Positions 5,311 through 6,736 of a stretch of 6,736 nt of DNA are shown here, piece by piece. Source of the stretch: an uncultured bacterium (GTDB lineage: Bacteria; Patescibacteriota; Patescibacteriia; UBA1558; GWA2-36-10); assembly GCA_937870675.1 (NCBI GenBank), contig CALMZN010000052.1, positions 1-6,736 on the forward strand, given 5' to 3'. Position 1 is the stretch's first letter; every line of letters begins with the position of its first letter. The notes beneath the pieces were generated by a model. The model saw nothing but the letters and a program-made list of their open reading frames with translations. It was not told the origin of the DNA and ran no database searches. The translations under genes were made by a program, and so were the position numbers.

Positions 5311-5380
5311 AAAAGCCGCCAAGCGGTGTACAACAACAAGACTTAACAATTAGTCGTACACTGCTTGGCGGTTTTCCTTT
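5311..5380. terminator. Strong bidirectional terminator with a long stem
   Basis: CCGCCAAGCGGTGTAC (5316-5331) pairs with GTACACTGCTTGGCGG (5356-5371) over 16 bp with a single G-T wobble. The pairing extends outward through the flanking AAAAG and TTTT. The loop is 24 nt, longer than usual. On the plus strand the stem is followed by TTTTCCTTTT; on the minus strand by CTTTTT. It can end both the GC-rich gene (22 nt after its stop) and the convergent DUF4342 gene. Confidence 0.92.
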
Positions 5381-5408
5381 TGATAAAAAATTATCTTTCT
5401 TTTTTCAA

Positions 5409-5669
5409 TTATTTCTTTTCCACTATTATGGTGCAGTTGGTCATCAAAGCGGCCAAAGCGCCAACGGCCGCCAAAACTGGCGCAAATATGGCACCTACCG
5501 CGCCAATGGTCAGTGGTATTTCCATCACAATTTCATCATGCTCATTTTTTATCATAATGCGTCGAGCATTTCCTTCTTTGATCAGCTGTTTTACTTTTTT
5601 TACAATCTGATCGCCAGATACCTTATACTCCTCCGTTTTACTATTTTTTTTCTTTTTTTTCGCTGGCAT
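5409..5669 (-). CDS. DUF4342 domain protein
   Basis: An 86-residue protein. A lysine-rich start (MPAKKKKKNSK) leads into EEYKVSGDQIVKKVKQLIKEGN, then RRIMIKNEHDEIVMEIPLTIG. A hydrophobic segment follows (about 51-76, Gly/Ala/Val-rich, including APVLAAVGALAALM), and the protein ends NCTIIVEKK. The order EEFKV..(D/E)(E/Q)(L/I)..KVK.LI.EGN.RR(I/V).IK followed by IPLT.G..GA...P is that of DUF4342, a small family of unknown function, mostly in Firmicutes and candidate phyla, with one membrane-inserting hydrophobic stretch. It probably sits at the membrane. It is downstream of the slipin gene on the same strand, 152 bp apart, with a structured GC-rich element between. The upstream stretch is AT-rich (TTTAAT eight bases before the ATG is a possible -10), with no Shine-Dalgarno site. 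Confidence 0.88.
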   Translation of the reverse strand: MPAKKKKKNSKTEEYKVSGDQIVKKVKQLIKEGNARRIMIKNEHDEIVMEIPLTIGAVGAIFAPVLAAVGALAALMTNCTIIVEKK

Positions 5670-5700
5670 ATATATAAATTAAAAGTTACAAGTGAAAGGT

Positions 5701-5764
5701 ATCAGCCAGCCTTCGGCACTGAGGGCTCAGGCCCGAATGGGAGGCTGATCGCCCTTTGGGCGAT
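5701..5764. other. Compact GC-rich structured intergenic element (two hairpins)
   Basis: The first hairpin has outer arms ATCAGCC (5701-5707) and GGCTGAT (5743-5749), an inner stem TTCGG (5712-5716) with CCGAA (5733-5737), and a tip CTGAG (5719-5723) with CTCAG (5726-5730). The second directly abuts it: ATCGCCC-TTT-GGGCGAT (5748-5764). Both arms' ends share the AT at 5748-5749. The G+C content stands out against the AT-rich flanks. Neither strand has a good T-run after it, so it is not a standard terminator. On the minus strand it would lie in the transcript between the slipin stop and the DUF4342 start. It could be an mRNA-processing or stability element, a small RNA, or a miniature mobile repeat. 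I cannot tell which. Confidence 0.5.
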
Positions 5765-5789
5765 AAAGTGTTGGATTTGTGTTTAAAAT

Positions 5790-5814
5790 CTTTCTACTTT
5801 ACACTTTCTACTTT
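5790..5814. repeat. Short direct repeat, 11 bp at a 14-bp period
   Basis: CTTTCTACTTT occurs at 5790-5800 and again at 5804-5814, just beyond the slipin stop codon. Two copies only. It may be a small slippage product. Confidence 0.6.
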
Positions 5815-5821
5815 TTGCTAA

Positions 5822-6589
5822 TTATTTCTTAATATTAATATTTTGAGCAATGGATTTAATACCATCCATCACTTCTACTGGCAAAGCAAAAATAACTGTC
5901 TTAGAAGGATCTGGATTGATACTTTCAATGGTTTTGAGAGTGCGTAAGGTTAAACCGCCGGGCGCAACCGCTAAATTTTTTGCTGCCAAACTCAGATCTT
6001 CGGATGCTTTGAGTTCGCCTTGAGCACGAATGATAACTGCTCGACGCTCGCGCTCTGATTCAGCTTGCTTAGCCATGACACGCTTCATATCAGCCGGTAA
6101 TTCAATATCTTGAATTTTGATGCTGTTGATGTTGATGCCCCAGCTCTTTGTAGCTTCGTCGACAATTTTTTTTATTTCATCAGCTACTTGATCACGCTCG
6201 GCCAAAAGAGAATCCAACTCCACACTACCAATGACATCACGCAAGGCAGCCTGAGCATACTGAGAGACGGCCAAGGAATAATTTTGAATCTCCAGAATAG
6301 CCAACTCCGCTTTTTCTACTCGAAAATATACCACGCCATTTATACCAACCGGCACGTTGTCTTTGGTAATCGCTTCTTGTTGCGGAATGTCTATAGTACT
6401 CACCCGCAAATCGACCTTGCTCATCATCTGTACAACTGGGAAAAGCCAAGTCAAACCGGGATTTCTTGTACCGGTATATTTTCCCAAAGTCAAAACAACT
6501 CCCCTTTGATACTGGTTGATTACCCTCAAACCAGGTAAAATAACAACAAAAATCAGTGCCAAAATTACGATTAAAATTACATAGCCCAT
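5822..6589 (-). CDS. Stomatin/slipin-like SPFH (band 7) membrane protein
   Basis: A 255-residue protein, typical of bacterial slipins. Residues 3-20 are one membrane anchor (VILIVILALIFVVILPG). The SPFH domain is about 23-180: INQYQRGVVLTLGKYTGTRNPGL, VDLRVSTIDIPQQEAITKDNVPVGINGVVYFRV (about 59-91), and the stomatin hallmark AALRDVIGSVELDSLLAERDQ (about 114-134, split here as AALRDVIG and ELDSLLAERDQ). Residues 165-205 (MKRVMAKQAESERERRAVIIRAQGE) form the charged coiled-coil tail, and NPDPSKTVIFALP closes the protein. Slipins oligomerise at the inner membrane face and organise membrane microdomains, often with an NfeD-type protease; no nfeD gene is visible in this window. Start ATG 6589 has only A-rich sequence upstream. 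It follows an upstream minus-strand gene after 43 bp and could be co-transcribed with it. Confidence 0.95.
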   Translation of the reverse strand: MGYVILIVILALIFVVILPGLRVINQYQRGVVLTLGKYTGTRNPGLTWLFPVVQMMSKVDLRVSTIDIPQQEAITKDNVPVGINGVVYFRVEKAELAILEIQNYSLAVSQYAQAALRDVIGSVELDSLLAERDQVADEIKKIVDEATKSWGININSIKIQDIELPADMKRVMAKQAESERERRAVIIRAQGELKASEDLSLAAKNLAVAPGGLTLRTLKTIESINPDPSKTVIFALPVEVMDGIKSIAQNINIKK

Positions 6590-6632
6590 ATTTTTCTTTT
6601 TACTTAGTTAATTAATTTATATGTAAATATAT

Positions 6633-6736
6633 TTATCTTATATCCTTTAGAAAAGATTGGACCATACCAATCATACTTTGATCAGCTTTTATAAAATCTT
6701 TCCAAACCACCACAATATCCGCACCATTAAACACTG
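6633..6736 (-). CDS. C-terminal end of an unidentified gene (runs off the window)
   Basis: The minus strand from the right edge reads open for 34 codons, beginning VFNGADIVVVWKDF and ending SFLKDIR, then TAA at 6633-6635. Codon use is AT-rich and the pattern (hydrophobic strand, then helix) looks like real protein. I do not recognise the family from this stretch. The stop is 43 bp before the slipin start on the same strand, so the two may form an operon. Confidence 0.6.
   Translation of the reverse strand, partial: VFNGADIVVVWKDFIKADQSMIGMVQSFLKDIR

Noticed and set aside
4810..5349. Long open frame on the minus strand (179 codons) opposite the GC-rich gene
   Set aside because: It overlaps the plus-strand gene throughout, has no promoter or ribosome site, and runs across one arm of the terminator. 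High G+C with few stop codons explains it. The repeat structure exists only in the plus-strand protein.
4448..5380. GC-rich tract as a large structured non-coding RNA (GC islands in AT-rich genomes often are)
   Set aside because: A single long frame has coding-like third-position bias, a protein-level internal repeat and a placed Shine-Dalgarno site, which fit a protein gene better.
1..6736. UGA recoding, as in Gracilibacteria and Absconditabacteria
   Set aside because: No gene here needs an in-frame UGA read through; frames close normally with TAA or TAG.
1..6736. CRISPR arrays, tRNA or rRNA genes, transposases, attachment sites
   Set aside because: I looked on both strands and saw no regularly spaced repeats, cloverleaf-like sequence with a CCA end, rRNA core motifs, or transposase or integrase domains.

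Overview
The window looks like a chromosomal segment of an ultra-small, host-associated bacterium of the Candidate Phyla Radiation (Patescibacteria, Parcubacteria-like). This is an inference from several traits: an AT-rich background (about 28-40% G+C), short intergenic gaps, small lineage-restricted proteins, a secreted thrombospondin-3/L,D-transpeptidase protein, a large multi-pass envelope protein, and genes whose start codon lies directly behind a -10 box with no Shine-Dalgarno site. All visible stops are TAA or TAG, and nothing requires a non-standard code.

Layout. Positions 1-100 are AT-rich and hold a possible plus-strand gene start. Positions ~96-292 are a sharply bounded tract of about 62% G+C whose minus-strand translation is a piece of the C-terminal region of aconitase. 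It is fused in frame to the N-terminus of an unrelated membrane-anchored protein (to 509), so this end is a chimera, by misassembly or recombination. Positions 595-2700 (+) encode a 701-residue multi-pass membrane protein with glycosyltransferase-C-like features. A bidirectional terminator (2706-2736) separates it from an HU DNA-binding protein gene (2755-3036, -). An AT-rich 266-bp intergenic region follows, with one perfect DnaA box and nested inverted repeats. Next come a small winged-helix-like protein (3303-3629, +) and, convergent with it and one base away, a secreted L,D-transpeptidase (3631-4362, -).

Positions 4413-5380 form a self-contained transcription unit unlike its surroundings: a perfect consensus promoter (TTGACA-17-TATAAT), a ~140-nt leader with a 21-codon upstream ORF and Shine-Dalgarno sites, an unrecognised 233-residue protein made of two tandem ~100-residue repeats with G+C rising to ~63%, and a very strong bidirectional terminator. 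After it, on the minus strand, lie a DUF4342 protein (5409-5669), a compact GC-rich structured intergenic element (5701-5764), a stomatin/slipin-like SPFH protein (5822-6589), and the C-terminus of an unidentified gene (6633-6736) that runs off the window.

Functionally most genes concern the cell envelope (GT-C-like protein, L,D-transpeptidase, slipin, DUF4342) or nucleoid/regulation (HU, winged-helix-like protein). The most novel-looking item is the GC-rich repeat-protein cassette. The clearest warning sign is the aconitase fragment at the left end.
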